DNA of 64,000 nucleotides from Nephrocerus scutellatus (Eukaryota; Arthropoda; Insecta; Diptera; Pipunculidae): positions 108,115,890-108,179,889 of the forward strand of contig OX352761.1 of the NCBI GenBank assembly GCA_947095585.1. Reading direction: 5' to 3'. Below the pieces are notes generated by a model. It was not told where the DNA came from and did no database searches. It saw nothing but the letters and a program-made list of their open reading frames with translations. Position numbers and translations under genes: made by a program. Position 1 is the first letter of the stretch; each line of letters starts with the position of its first letter. This document shows, piece after piece, positions 24,560-33,737 of the stretch.

Positions 24560-25366
24560 TTAGTATGTAGAAGATTTCTTGTGCCTAACTGGAGAAAGCC
24601 AATTGGGACGGCCTTAGCAACTTCTTTGGGAGTATTAACTGGTCGCTATTATTTCGCGATAGCAACGTGTATTCCGCTGCTGATGCAATCACAAACATCA
24701 TCTATTTCAGGAATAAGTCTGTCAAACAAAAGGAAGATGATTGGATATTGGAAGCTGTAAAGCGGCTTCTAGGAATAGATTTTAAACTAGCTAGAAATAA
24801 TTGCAATGCCCGTCTTCGGTCTTGAGGCAAAAAATACTACAACGTCCAAAAGGTAGTAAAAATTTTTGTTAATTCGTGAAAAGAATCAAAAATACAGCCT
24901 CGTGGTCGATTCCAACGCTTATTTATAATGGCATTCCAGTTGTCAGTTCTATAGACAAGGCCAATCTATTTGCTGCACATTTTACAGCTAGCTCCACGCT
25001 TCCATATTGTGCACTGCTGCTCAGATTATTGAACACCCTATGGGGCAGATATTCATTCGTACTCATGCAGTTGCTAGAGTTTTAAACGATCTCAACACGG
25101 AACATGGAAACGCTGATCAATTTTCAGCTCAAGAAATATCCTGAAACCAACGAAATCTTTGGTGACCGGCAGTACGGATTTTGTAGGCAACGTTTTACTG
25201 GTGATTTTATGGTATATCTCTCCGAACAGTGGAACCGGTCTTTGCATCAATTTGGTGAAAGCAAAGCTGTTGCACTCGATATTTCCAAGGCATTTGAAAT
25301 GCTGGCGTTCCCCAGGACTCTGTTTTGCCTCCGACACTCTTTAATTTCCCTATATTCTCTATATTT
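24560..25366 (+). mobile_element. Jockey-like LINE, upstream part
   Basis: Contains NWDGLSNFFGSINWSLLFRD-like reading near 24598, RVLNDLNTE near 25079 and the RT blocks METLINFQLKKYPETNEI, QYGFCRQR and SKAVALDISKAFE at 25104-25300. The RT then breaks at 'ccgacactctttaattt', where a REP-B copy is inserted; the element resumes at 25741. Confidence 0.8.
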
Positions 25367-25740
25367 TTAAATTCTCTATATTAACTTCACTTGCCCGTGG
25401 CTGGCTGGCTGGCACACCAAATCTTGTGATCAATTATTAACCCACTTCCTAAAGCCCGATTTTATTGAAATTTTGCACACATGTGTATCTCCCATGACAA
25501 CACTTTCTGTCCCACACTCCTCGGGCCACGGAGTCGGGGGGTTCCCATACAAATATTTTACAAAAAGTACCCGATTTTCTTCGACTTTTATACACTTGTG
25601 TATCTCCGATGGACAACGCTTTTTGTAAAAATTTTGAAGCGGCTCCAAGGCCGACACTTTTTGTTAAAACTTTGGCTCTCTTTGCACTTTGTATATCAAT
25701 TAGAGAATTTACACGAAAATTTTTAATTTTTATTGTTGTT
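25367..25740 (+). mobile_element. REP-B copy inserted in the Jockey-like LINE
   Basis: Runs from TAAATTCTCTATATTAACTT and 'gcccgtggctggctggctgg' through two internal units ('cacatgtgtatctcccatga', 'acccgattttcttcgac') to TTAGAGAATTTACACG and 'ttttaatttttattgttgtt'. The LINE copies at 20540 and 57410 read straight through this point ('cactctttcttatttttatt'), so the insertion into a T-rich LINE site is visible. A short duplicated 'tatattctctat' lies beside the left end. Confidence 0.65.
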
Positions 25741-26640
25741 TTTTATTAATGATCTCTTGTCCATTACTTCTAATAATTCACCCTTTCGCTGATGATAGCA
25801 CTCTCAACTTCTCATATAAGTTTGAGGAACGTCCCTCCACTTTTCATGCGGAACTCATGTTAATTCTGACATGTCTACCGTCTCCTGTCGTCTAAGCGAA
25901 TCTTACATCGGATGCTATTATCCATGAATGGCACTTGCATTAAGGAAACTGAAGAACTCGCAATTCTCGGTATGTGCGTTAACGATAACCTTCGTTGGAA
26001 TGACCACATATTCACCGTCGCAAAAAATGCTGCAAAATGTTTAGGTTATCTAACCCGGTGCAAGAAATCTGATCTGACTACTATCTATATGGCTTTTATT
26101 TGCCCTAAACTTGAGTACAATTGCCATATGTGGTCTGGTTCGCCTAAAACTACCTTGCAACAGCTTGATAGAATACAAAATCGCTTGATAAAAATTATCG
26201 GTGACGAAAATGTTGCGAAATCAATAGATTCGCTTAAACGTCACAGAAACGTTTCCTGCTTGTCACTGTTTTATTGATTCTGGTGGAAGAAGGTGCTCAA
26301 GAGAAATACCCAGCTGCACCTTCAATTCAACCGTAATAATCATGGTGCTCTTAATGCTTACACTTTACCCTCACACATATTCGGACGTACAGTTAAGTTA
26401 GGTTCAGGGATTCGTATTTGAGGCGTACAGCACATATGTGGAATGCTCTGCCAAGCTCTGTCTTTCCACATCACTATGATCCACAGGCATTCAAAACACA
26501 ATCTGATAGACATATCCTCTTTTCTACTCCTTTTCCTTAGCGCCCACGCTGTGCCAAGCATATAGCCGAGCATAATAAAGGTGCGAACCCCGTTTCACGT
26601 GCACAAATAATAAAAATAAAATATATAAAACTATTTACAC
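25741..26640 (+). mobile_element. Jockey-like LINE, downstream part and 3' tail
   Basis: Resumes with 'attaatgatctcttgtcc' and FADDSTL-like reading, then LGMCVNDNLRWNDHIFTVAK, FICPKLEYNCHMWSG and QLDRIQNRLIKIIGDENVAK (25912-26277). The 3' end is intact: 'gccaagcatatagccgagca' , 'taataaaggtgcgaacccc' and an AATAAAAATAAAATATATAAAA tail in pieces near 26605-26630. This copy gives the best view of the family's 3' terminus. Confidence 0.8.
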
Positions 26641-27341
26641 TTTCATGCTCATCATAAAAAATAATACCAACACATTTGAATTCGGTTTGCTATTGTTGTA
26701 CAAAGTGTAAATTTAGACACGAAGGGCAGTGTCGGAGCTTTGCAAATTATAAACAAAGACCAATTGTTATTACATTTTAATTTGTTTCTAATTTTTAATT
26801 TATTAATTCAAAGGCTGCGCAGCCCACTGCGCCCACGTAAGAGTGCGATCTCGTGTACCACATGCAAACTGATATTGAGGACGACTATGTAACAACAGAT
26901 CGTGGAGAGTGCAGTAATTTACATTTTATAGCGTAATAATTTGTTAAAAACAATAAACTCCAATATTACGATATTCGTGCAAGAATACCACCTCTTTAAC
27001 AACAATAACAACAACAACATGGTTTCTGCAGTTGATGAATTAACTGCACGAAAGTTTTTTCTATTTGGGGTAGCAAAGCATCACAACATGAGAGGAGCCC
27101 AGTTGTACAGCGAAAAAAGGAAAAGAAGAAGTGTTTCTGGTGATAGCGAGCTTGTATATTGCCATTATAATATAAACAAATTCAAAGTCTTGCTCTGTGA
27201 TTGCTTATCGTCGGTAACCAGAAATACTAAATTATTGTCACAAGCCTCCTACGTTCTATCGATCACCAGATAATGATTTGAAAGCAGCTTCGTATGGATG
27301 AACATCTGTTAGTTGGATTATGAAACAAACATAACTGGTAG
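26641..27341. other. No recognised gene; one AT-rich open frame
   Basis: The 110-codon plus-strand frame at 26941-27273 contains a run of seven Asn codons and a basic segment (KRKRR), but no domain I recognise and no supporting codon pattern. I do not call it a gene. Confidence 0.35.
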
Positions 27342-27460
27342 GGTGGTGTAGCTTAAGTTAGTGCGTTGTGCGTTGAGCTACTGAGTGGAAGGTTCGAACT
27401 TCGAATCCCAGGAAAACACAAAAATCGTTTGCACAGTCCCATCTATCGCAAACTTTACAA
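27342..27460 (+). mobile_element. tRNA-derived SINE variant, truncated
   Basis: 'ggtggtgtagcttaagttag', 'tgagtggaaggttcgaac', 'ttcgaatcccaggaaaacac' and 'cagtcccatctatcgcaaac' follow the A-box, B-box and body order of the other SINE copies, with a small duplication in the B-box (gaacttcgaatccc). Confidence 0.55.
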
Positions 27461-27462
27461 AT

Positions 27463-27758
27463 GTTTAACGGCTCGTTATATAGTTTGAAATTTTTTCTAA
27501 GTCTTCCAATTTTATTGTTAAATCACGTGATGCTTTAATTAATCCTCCTTCCGATGAATGGTTGATATATGTATAATCGGAACGGCTCAAATCGAAAGTT
27601 GGTATTCCTAATTCATAAGCTGGATTGATTTTAATGTCACTTGGAAGCACATCATTTGGAGCCCATAATGATGATACGAGTACTTCCTTCTTGTTACATA
27701 TTCTTATATATTTTTTGTTCCGGACCGAATCAGATTCGTTTACCTTAGAATTTTCCAT
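27463..27758 (-). CDS. Unrecognised 97-aa open frame, possibly transposase-derived
   Basis: An ATG-started frame with a fairly even amino-acid mix ends in SSEGGLIKASRDLTIKLEDL. A 'GGL-(I/L)-x-(P/A)S' segment shortly before the C-terminus is seen in several eukaryotic DNA-transposase and domesticated transposase tails, but this is a weak resemblance and I cannot name a family. The frame lies between a SINE and the foldback at 27849-28119. It may be the last exon of a decayed transposon, or chance. Confidence 0.2.
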
Positions 27759-27848
27759 AGGATTTAATGACAGGATTGTTTTAACATTCAGTCGCCATTT
27801 TTCTATAGGAATGTTTACTCACTGGGTGTACTTGGTGTACTGAGTGAA

Positions 27849-28119
27849 CTTACATTTTAAAGAAACAGATTTTGATATCCTCCAGAACGTACCAAGTACA
27901 CCCAGTGAGTATACTGAGTTTATTGTGTATACTGAGTATAGTTACACAGTATACTCACTTAGTGTATTCAGTGTACTGAATGAACTGAGTGTACTGGGTG
28001 TAGTGGGTGTACTAAGGTGTACCAGATCACACAGTACTCACAGTTACTAGTGAGTATACTCACTTGGTGTACTTGGTACGTTCTGGAGGATATCAAAATC
28101 TGTTTCTTTAAAATGTAAG
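27849..28119. mobile_element. 271-bp foldback/MITE with about 65-bp arms
   Basis: The left arm (27849-27914) begins CTTACATTTTAAAGAAACAG and continues 'attttgatatcctccagaac', 'gtaccaagtacacc'. The right arm (28053-28119) is its inverted copy with only one or two mismatches. The centre is a degenerate TGTACTGAGTG minisatellite with a period near 10. The same minisatellite motif also precedes the left arm (27817-27848). No coding capacity and no clear target duplication. Confidence 0.75.
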
Positions 28120-29861
28120 AAACAAATAAACGTGTTGGTTATATTAAATTTATCTTCTCGTCTCGTCAACATAATTTTATTCTTTCACTTATTTAGGATT
28201 CGATTTAGGAAATCGAATGTATCTAATTTTGCTATAAACACATTTCAAATTCTTATTATTATTGCTATAACATCCGAAAACTGCACAGTTGACCACATTA
28301 CATCTAAAGCACCGACATTATAATTTGTTTGACTAAAATAAATTTGCAATTTGTGTGCAGTTTTGGTTTTAACGTTTCGGTTTGTCAACGAGTGGCATAT
28401 AGTGAGAGGAAAAGTGAGTTTTGTAGCATATCTTATTTATTACTTATGTCATTCATCAGCCGATGAGGGGGCCTTACTTTGACGAGTTTCTGTAAAAAAT
28501 TTCAAATGTTAACCGGTATGCTATTTCGAGCTGAATTATTAAGAGTTGGTGACATGGTAGGATTTAAGGGGAGAAGACAGTGACGCCAGCCAAACTAACA
28601 TTAAAATTATGGAATAGACTAGGATGCCCAGAGTTTAGAAATACCCAACTTGATTTCGGCTCAAAATCAGGACCATTGGTGTTGAAATTATTTTTCGGAA
28701 GACCAGAACCTGCTGTAGAGCAAAATATGTTGATGATGATTTTATAAAAAGGTAAGGGACTAAAAAATAAACATGGCAACTGGGAACTGTACATTAGTAA
28801 ACGTGCCCAGGCGCCTACGGTACAGTATACGAAGCTGGATCTTTGGTTGTTAGAGGGATAATCCCTTGTAGTTTGCTGGCAAAAACGATCTTTTTATTAG
28901 CCAGGTCATATTGGCTATTTTCGTGGGTACCTCCATAGGATTTGGGTTGCCCACAATACCGGTACTGCTGCCCGTAACAATTTTCTTCATACTTTTCTAT
29001 ATGCAAGTGGTTTGCGAATAATAAGAGCAGAAGAGAAGAATGTCCAGATTACGAGTATGCTAAGCTGGAAAAAGAGTGGTTGGTGTCTTCAGAATGCACA
29101 CAGCAAATAGCACAGTGGAAACGTCTTAGAAGCGACCACTTCACTCGGTGCCACTTTTAAATACTTTTATTATTTTCAACTTTCACCTATTAAAGAATAT
29201 TTATGAAATATGTACTATGTATATACTTTCTGAAATGTACCTATTATTATTGTACCCTGTATTTATTACATTTGCAACATTTGCATTAATATTACGCCAT
29301 TTTTGTGCACAATAATGCTTGTCCGTCCTTACATCAGTGTCAATCTGTCTGTCTGTCTGTCTGTCTGTCCTTTAGTCTTACCATTGGTTAAAAATTGGTT
29401 AACATATAGTTACAATTTATACGTTATTAAAAAATCATAATAATAATTCATTTTTTGTTAATACAAAAAAAATCTTTGCGACTGCTAATTAATTTTGTAT
29501 CGGTTAGTAAGCCACAATGTTGGCCTAATTGATTACCAATACCCGTAAATGTGATTAATGATTTCATGAGTAGAAAAGTTGCACAAGCTGACAATAGGCG
29601 TGCCGTGGTTTTTTTTTGCATAAACACCGATTACCTGTTAGCCATGATTTTTTGGCTAAAAGGGCGCAGTTTTTCGGTAAAAACAAAGCATTTATGTTTA
29701 TTTATTTTAATTATAGGTTTGCTTGAGTATTTTTGCTAAAAGTATTTATGTAGAAACAGTAGAGTACATAGTGTTGTTTCCATGACCTGCAAAGTATGTT
29801 TGTATAACTAAGATAATGTATTTTCACACGCCCATAGACGAAAGTGACTGTTTCGTACGCT
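28120..29861. other. No recognisable gene; TGTC microsatellite
   Basis: A CTGT/TGTC tetranucleotide run occurs at about 29343-29369. The short frames at 28564-29006 are discussed under rejected items. The remainder is AT-rich without visible features. Confidence 0.45.
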
Positions 29862-30265
29862 ATAAACTAGCCTCGAAAGTAGCCCATAACAACACTAGTT
29901 ATGTTATGATATAAACGTCTTTTGTTATTTACTACAATCTCAGCGAACACATTGCGCATGAGCAAGAATTCTCTTTGGCTTGTCGTTTGTGATTTCTGCT
30001 TCTCTCTCGATTTAGCAGAAAAACCGGTTTGGACGCGTGAAAATTTCTTCATTTCTTTGTTATTTACTGCAGTCACAGCGAACACACATTCTCACATTTC
30101 TGCTTCTCTCTCGATTTAGCAAAAAAAAAACGGTTTGGACGCGTGAAAAATAGCGTACACGACTCGCAGAAAAGTGCTCATCGTGTTCGTTAGAGTGCCG
30201 ATTGTCAAGCTTCGACCTCGCACGATAAACTCCACTTTCCTTGCTCGTTCTGTAATATACTATTT
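29862..30265 (+). repeat. Dispersed repeat C, copy 1, with internal duplication
   Basis: Shares with 47127-47435 the blocks 'tatttactgcagtcacagcg', 'aacacacattctca', 'gtgaaaaatagcgtacacga' , 'gctcatcgtgttcgttag' and 'cacgataaactccactttcc'. In this copy the segment from 'ttgttatttact' to 'acgcgtgaaaat' occurs twice (about 29930-30045 and 30058-30150). No coding potential. Possibly a solo LTR or a MITE, but no ends could be fixed. Confidence 0.6.
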
Positions 30266-30564
30266 AAGTCTTTACATAATTCGTAATATTCACTTTGTTG
30301 TGTTGCTTCTCACAAAATATGGTTATGACAAAAACTAACCAAGAGTTTTGCCATACAATTGATGTCAGAAAGGAGTTAAATCTGAATAATGGTGGCTCAC
30401 ATATGTATGTAACAGCAGTAGGGTATAAAAATAAATTTAGGTTGGGATAAAATTGCAGTTAACTTCTTCAATGTAACGATCCGGATAGACCAGTTGAATT
30501 AATTAATAGAACCACGGTCGTCCGATGGCAGAAGGACTGCTGGACTTGCAGGATTTTCGTTTTT

Positions 30565-30775
30565 TAAATTCTCTACATTAACTTCTTTGGCTCACCTCTT
30601 TGGCGCACCTCGAGCCTTGTGGTCTGGGGGCTCCCATACCAATTTTATAAAAAAAGTAGGTACTCGACTTTCTTCAAATTTTATTCACATGTGTATACAT
30701 CCGATGGACAACACTTTTTGTAGAAATTTGGCGCCGGGGTCGGGGGGCACCCATACAAATTTAATAAAAAAAACA
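30565..30775 (+). mobile_element. REP-B copy, truncated
   Basis: Starts TAAATTCTCTACATTAACTT and carries one and a half internal units ('cacatgtgtatacatccga', 'tggacaacactttttgtaga'). It lacks the inset TAGAGAATTTA and instead joins 'aaacaacccataaaaattta' in the opposite orientation at about 30760, so it looks like a rearranged junction of two copies. Confidence 0.55.
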
Positions 30776-31199
30776 ACCCATAAAAATTTAACATCGATGT
30801 TAAAATTGAAAAAGCTCAGATCATTTTATTTTGAGCACTTAGAGCTCATACTCTGAGCAAATAAGAAACACGAGCATTTATCTTGAGAGCATCTATCTTG
30901 AGAACTCTTTGACTGCTCTGAACTAATTTATGAAAACGCGAAATGACAGAATATTGTGAAAACTTGTTGTTTTATCTGTAAGTTGATATCGACAACAAAA
31001 AAACGACATCAATAAAAATACAATTCAGTAGATAAGTAAGTAAGCTGAAGTAAGCATAAAACATGTATGTCTCGTTTCATTTGCTGGGTTCATTTGTGCG
31101 TGAGCTAAGATTTCTCTCTCTCTCTCTCTCCACCACACACAGCACACAGTCATTAACAAGAACGACGGTATCTGATGCCACTATAAGAAAAAATATATA
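30776..31199. other. No recognisable gene
   Basis: AT-rich sequence with a CT microsatellite at about 31113-31130. No frame or repeat family recognised. Confidence 0.45.
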
Positions 31200-31376
31200 A
31201 GGACCTTGCGGCCGAACCCGTCGCCCGATCACTACCAAATTTTAGAAAAAGTATTGTTTATTGGGTATACACATGTGTGTAAAATTTGAAAAAAAATCGG
31301 GTAATTTTTATTTTAAATTTGTATGGGAGCCCCACAAACCCGGGGCCCGATCACTTTCAAATTTTAAAGAAAGTAT
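31200..31376 (-). mobile_element. REP-B copy, part left of the LTR element
   Basis: Internal REP-B units ('cccgatcactaccaaatttt', 'tacacatgtgtgtaaaattt', 'aaaatcgggtaa', 'gtatgggagccccac') run up to 'aaattttaaagaaagtat', where the LTR element begins. The copy continues at 35748. Confidence 0.65.
31373..31376. repeat. 4-bp target-site duplication (left); right copy at 35748-35751
   Basis: GTAT immediately precedes the 5' LTR and immediately follows the 3' LTR. The surrounding REP-B consensus ('aaagtattgtcaccggaaat') contains this site once, which confirms the duplication. Confidence 0.85.
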
Positions 31377-31410
31377 TGTAACGAAGTTGGTTAAATACCA
31401 CTTCGCTACA
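31377..31410. promoter_or_regulatory. LTR-start hairpin
   Basis: TGTA-a-CGAAGT-t-GGT, 'taaat', ACC-ACTTCG-c-TACA: complementary blocks in order (TGTA/TACA, CGAAGT/ACTTCG, GGT/ACC) form a long imperfect stem at the integrase-recognised end. A matching structure lies at 34567-34600. Confidence 0.6.
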
Positions 31411-31462
31411 AACCATATGTCTAAAGTAATTGCTGTACAAAAAAAAAGCCCAGTCACTCGAT

Positions 31463-31496
31463 ATATAATGCAAAATTAACCTATTTTGCATTATAT
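31463..31496. promoter_or_regulatory. Perfect 14-bp inverted repeat in U3
   Basis: ATATAATGCAAAAT and ATTTTGCATTATAT are separated by TAACCT. The position, 86 bp into the LTR, would be upstream of transcription start. It could bind a dimeric factor; the TATATAA-like sequence might also serve as a TATA element. Present identically at 34653-34686. Confidence 0.6.
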
Positions 31497-31937
31497 CAAT
31501 TTAGCGCAATACGAGTGTACTCGGCCGGTATGCAGTACGTATAAGGTTCAATCCGGCGGTTGAACCAACGAAATTATTTTTTGCGGGAAAAGGGTTTTTC
31601 GCCCAATGAATGATAGAAATTTATCAATGATATTATTTATAATCAAATAATTTTTCCAAAAAGGGTGAAAACAAAATTCCCAAGGAATTCAACTATTAAG
31701 ACACACTTATATGCTCCAATCAATCAACAAAAATGAGAATAGAACATACTACGGCACGGTAGTAAATTCTATTCGAGAGTAGACTATGCTGCGGCAAGGC
31801 AGCTATACCTACTCAAAGGGAAGAAAGCGTTGTGGTTCACAGCAAATTCCCCCTTTACCGACAGCTTTTCGCTGACTACTGTTCTCCACGAACAGCCCCT
31901 TTTTTGGTGACAAGGCTAGCCGAGTCATATTAATGTA

Positions 31938-32131
31938 ACACGTTGCCGAGGTTGTAAAACCAGACAACTGTGCTGCATTATATACTCGTACTTTCTTTGT
32001 CTAGGTCAATATAACAAAATTGTCAAGGTTGTAAAACCGGGCTAATTTTGTTGTGTTGTACACCCATACTTACTGTGTCTATTGCAGTATAGCGAACGAT
32101 CGAGGTTGTAAAACCAGGTAGTATCGCTATA
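31938..32131. repeat. Three 77-bp-spaced hairpins with a shared core
   Basis: The core GGTTGTAAAACC (itself GGTT-GTAA-AACC) occurs at 31950, 32027 and 32104, exactly 77 bp apart. Each core is embedded in arms that differ between copies but still pair: GTTG/CAAC in unit 1, ACAAAATT/AATTTTGT in unit 2, TATAGCGA/TCGCTATA in unit 3. The identical set sits in the 3' LTR at 35128-35321. The role is unknown; protein-binding sites or structured RNA elements are possible. Confidence 0.75.
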
Positions 32132-32436
32132 TTGTAATTTACAAGACACTAAGCAGTCCGCTTGCTCCCAGTGTGGTAGCTATCCCCCGGACCTCGCTTG
32201 CTTACTCGTATAGTAATTCACTATACCGCGCTGTTCCGTAGAACGCTGCTCGTGTGCTCTAGTAGCAACCACTTAAAGAGCAGAAGCCGCCCATCAACCC
32301 CCTTTTCCGCAGTCGAATACTCTCGGCTGCAATCAAGTTCCCCTGGTTTCCCCGTACCGAGTACGTACAAACCAACGTATCGTAAGTTTATTTAAGTATA
32401 TTTATATGTAAGTACGTATAGACTAAGAGATCAAGA

Positions 32437-32442
32437 AATAAA
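32437..32442 (+). promoter_or_regulatory. AATAAA in the 5' LTR (same site in the 3' LTR at 35627)
   Basis: AATAAA occurs 115 bp before the LTR end. In LTR elements such a signal marks the R region for 3' processing of the transcript. Confidence 0.5.
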
Positions 32443-32561
32443 GAAGAATTGTAATTTTATATCGAAAACTAACAATCTTTTAATTTGTAACGACGAGCGA
32501 GAAGGAGAAAGAACCCTGGGTGACCGGCGAGCGTCACCCGAACAAAAGACTGTTACAAATT

Positions 32562-32580
32562 TGGCGCCCGAGCAGGGACG
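32562..32580 (+). promoter_or_regulatory. tRNA primer-binding site
   Basis: TGGCGCCCGAGCAGGGACG begins 4 bases after the 5' LTR. The first 18 bases match, except one, the complement of the 3' end of tRNA-Lys(UUU) as used by several retroelements, so a lysine tRNA is the probable primer. Confidence 0.8.
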
Positions 32581-32876
32581 ACTAGAATAGTCGTATCACC
32601 GTCCGACCAGAAATTAGATAAGCATATGTATTAGATAAGCATATAACACCAGACGACTAGAATAGTCGTATCACCGTCCGACCAGAAATTAGATAAGCAT
32701 ATGTATTAGATAAGCATATAATACCAGACGACTAGAATAGTCGTATCACCGTCCGACCAGAAATTAGATAAGCATATGTATTAGATAAGCATATAATACC
32801 AGACAACTAGAATAGTTGTATCACCGTCCAACCAGCAGCTAGACAAGCCTAAAATACCATACGATTAGAAAAAAAA
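32578..32876 (+). repeat. 75-bp tandem repeats in the leader
   Basis: Units start at 32578, 32653, 32728 and 32803 (75-bp period), with a shorter degenerate fifth at 32861. Each begins with a stem-loop CGACTA-GAA-TAGTCG and continues 'tcaccgtccgaccagaaatt', 'agataagcatatgtattag'. In unit 4 both stem sides change together (CAACTA..TAGTTG), and the fifth reads CGATTA..AATCG, so pairing is kept. The position between PBS and gag is where packaging or dimerisation signals normally sit. Confidence 0.85.
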
Positions 32877-33086
32877 ATCGTATTACCGTCTACTGGAAAC
32901 TATTTAAGCATATAAAATATATATATATATATACCCGAGCCGACAACCCGATAACCGAGACACCCACCAGGTAGCTGAAAGTAGATTGGTGTAACAATTT
33001 ATTGGTGAAGGCGTCACCACTGACAATAGACTGAACACCAACCGGGGAGTGTCCAAATTCAGAAATTAAACACATCTACCTTTCAA

Positions 33087-33737
33087 ATGGCTACACTAGA
33101 GCCTGAGATTAATGCCTCTGCGGTGTACTCTCTCCGCAAAGAAGAACTAGTCAACGAGTTGGAGCGTCGTGGCATCGACTCCACAGGCACTGTTGATGAA
33201 CTACGGAAAAGGTTAAGCGCTGAGATCAAAACACAAAACCACCGAGAAAAGGGCAAAGAATTTCTCACATCGATTCAAGCCCTGATGCGATGGCATACCA
33301 CCATGACCGCTGAAGAGAAACTCGATAGAATCTATGACAATCTACGACCCGACTACCGGCATTACATCAAGCGAAGGGAGTTCAGCACGTTGTCCGACTT
33401 AACCATCCTGATCGAAGATTTCGAATGTTTAATGGCAGAACAACCTGTCTCACGACTCACTCAACCGCAAAATCGGCCATTGCCACTCCGTCCCGCCGTT
33501 CCGCCATTTCGTTCTACCGCACTGCCATTTCGTCCACAAGTACAATACAGTCAACCAGCACCGCAACCCGTAGCCACATCACAGCAGCTGCCCATCCAGT
33601 CCGCTCGACCAATTCTGCCACTAGATCTAATGGCAAATAACACATTTATACCCGTCGCACACCAGCAATGTCACACCATCGTATCAACCAGTGGCCAACG
33701 ATGTAACACATTCATACCATTAAAAGACAGCAATTAG
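33087..33737 (+). CDS. Short Gag-like protein with SAP-like N-terminus
   Basis: 216 aa from an ATG. Residues about 12-44 (YSLRKEELVNELERRGID, then TVDELRKRL) resemble a SAP/SAP-like helix-turn-helix, as found at the N-terminus of some insect Ty3/gypsy Gags. Residues about 65-115 (TAEEKLDRIYDNLRPDYR, then REFSTLSDLTILIEDFE) match the C-terminal part of a gypsy-type capsid. The capsid N-terminal domain is missing: the join falls near residue 50 where 'TQNHREKGKEF' links the two. The tail (about 120-190) is rich in Pro/Gln and lacks a CCHC zinc knuckle; the last residues carry two NTFIP segments. It is about half the usual Gag length and has no pol downstream. The frame is intact, so it may still bind or compete with a helper Gag; that is inference. 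Confidence 0.75.
   Translation: MATLEPEINASAVYSLRKEELVNELERRGIDSTGTVDELRKRLSAEIKTQNHREKGKEFLTSIQALMRWHTTMTAEEKLDRIYDNLRPDYRHYIKRREFSTLSDLTILIEDFECLMAEQPVSRLTQPQNRPLPLRPAVPPFRSTALPFRPQVQYSQPAPQPVATSQQLPIQSARPILPLDLMANNTFIPVAHQQCHTIVSTSGQRCNTFIPLKDSN

Larger units (their letters stand above)
31377..32557 (+). repeat. 5' LTR
   Basis: 1181 bp, TGTAAC...GTTACA. It contains an AATAAA at 32437-32442, consistent with a poly(A) signal in R. Three inverted-repeat structures stand out: a hairpin at the very start (31377-31410), a perfect 14-bp palindrome (31463-31496), and a triplet of related hairpins (31938-32131). A 65-codon frame at 32198-32395 recurs in the other LTR but has no motif and is not called. 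Confidence 0.93.

Noticed and set aside
26941..27273. 110-codon frame with an Asn run
   Set aside because: The Asn run comes from an AAC/AAT microsatellite and no domain or splice context supports a gene.
28564..29006. Frames on both strands, including a plus-strand reading with a hydrophobic segment (VILAIFVGTSIGFGLPTI) and YEYAKLEKEWL further on
   Set aside because: It hinted at a small membrane-protein pseudogene, but the blocks are in different frames with stops between, and no family could be named.
32198..32395. 65-codon frame present in both LTRs (also 35388-35585)
   Set aside because: Its duplication follows from the LTRs themselves; no motif and no reason to think it is translated.
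32562..32580. Retrovirus-like (lentiviral) origin suggested by the lysine-type PBS
   Set aside because: The 4-bp duplication, gypsy-type capsid block and absence of env or pol fit an insect LTR retrotransposon; PBS type alone says nothing about viral origin.
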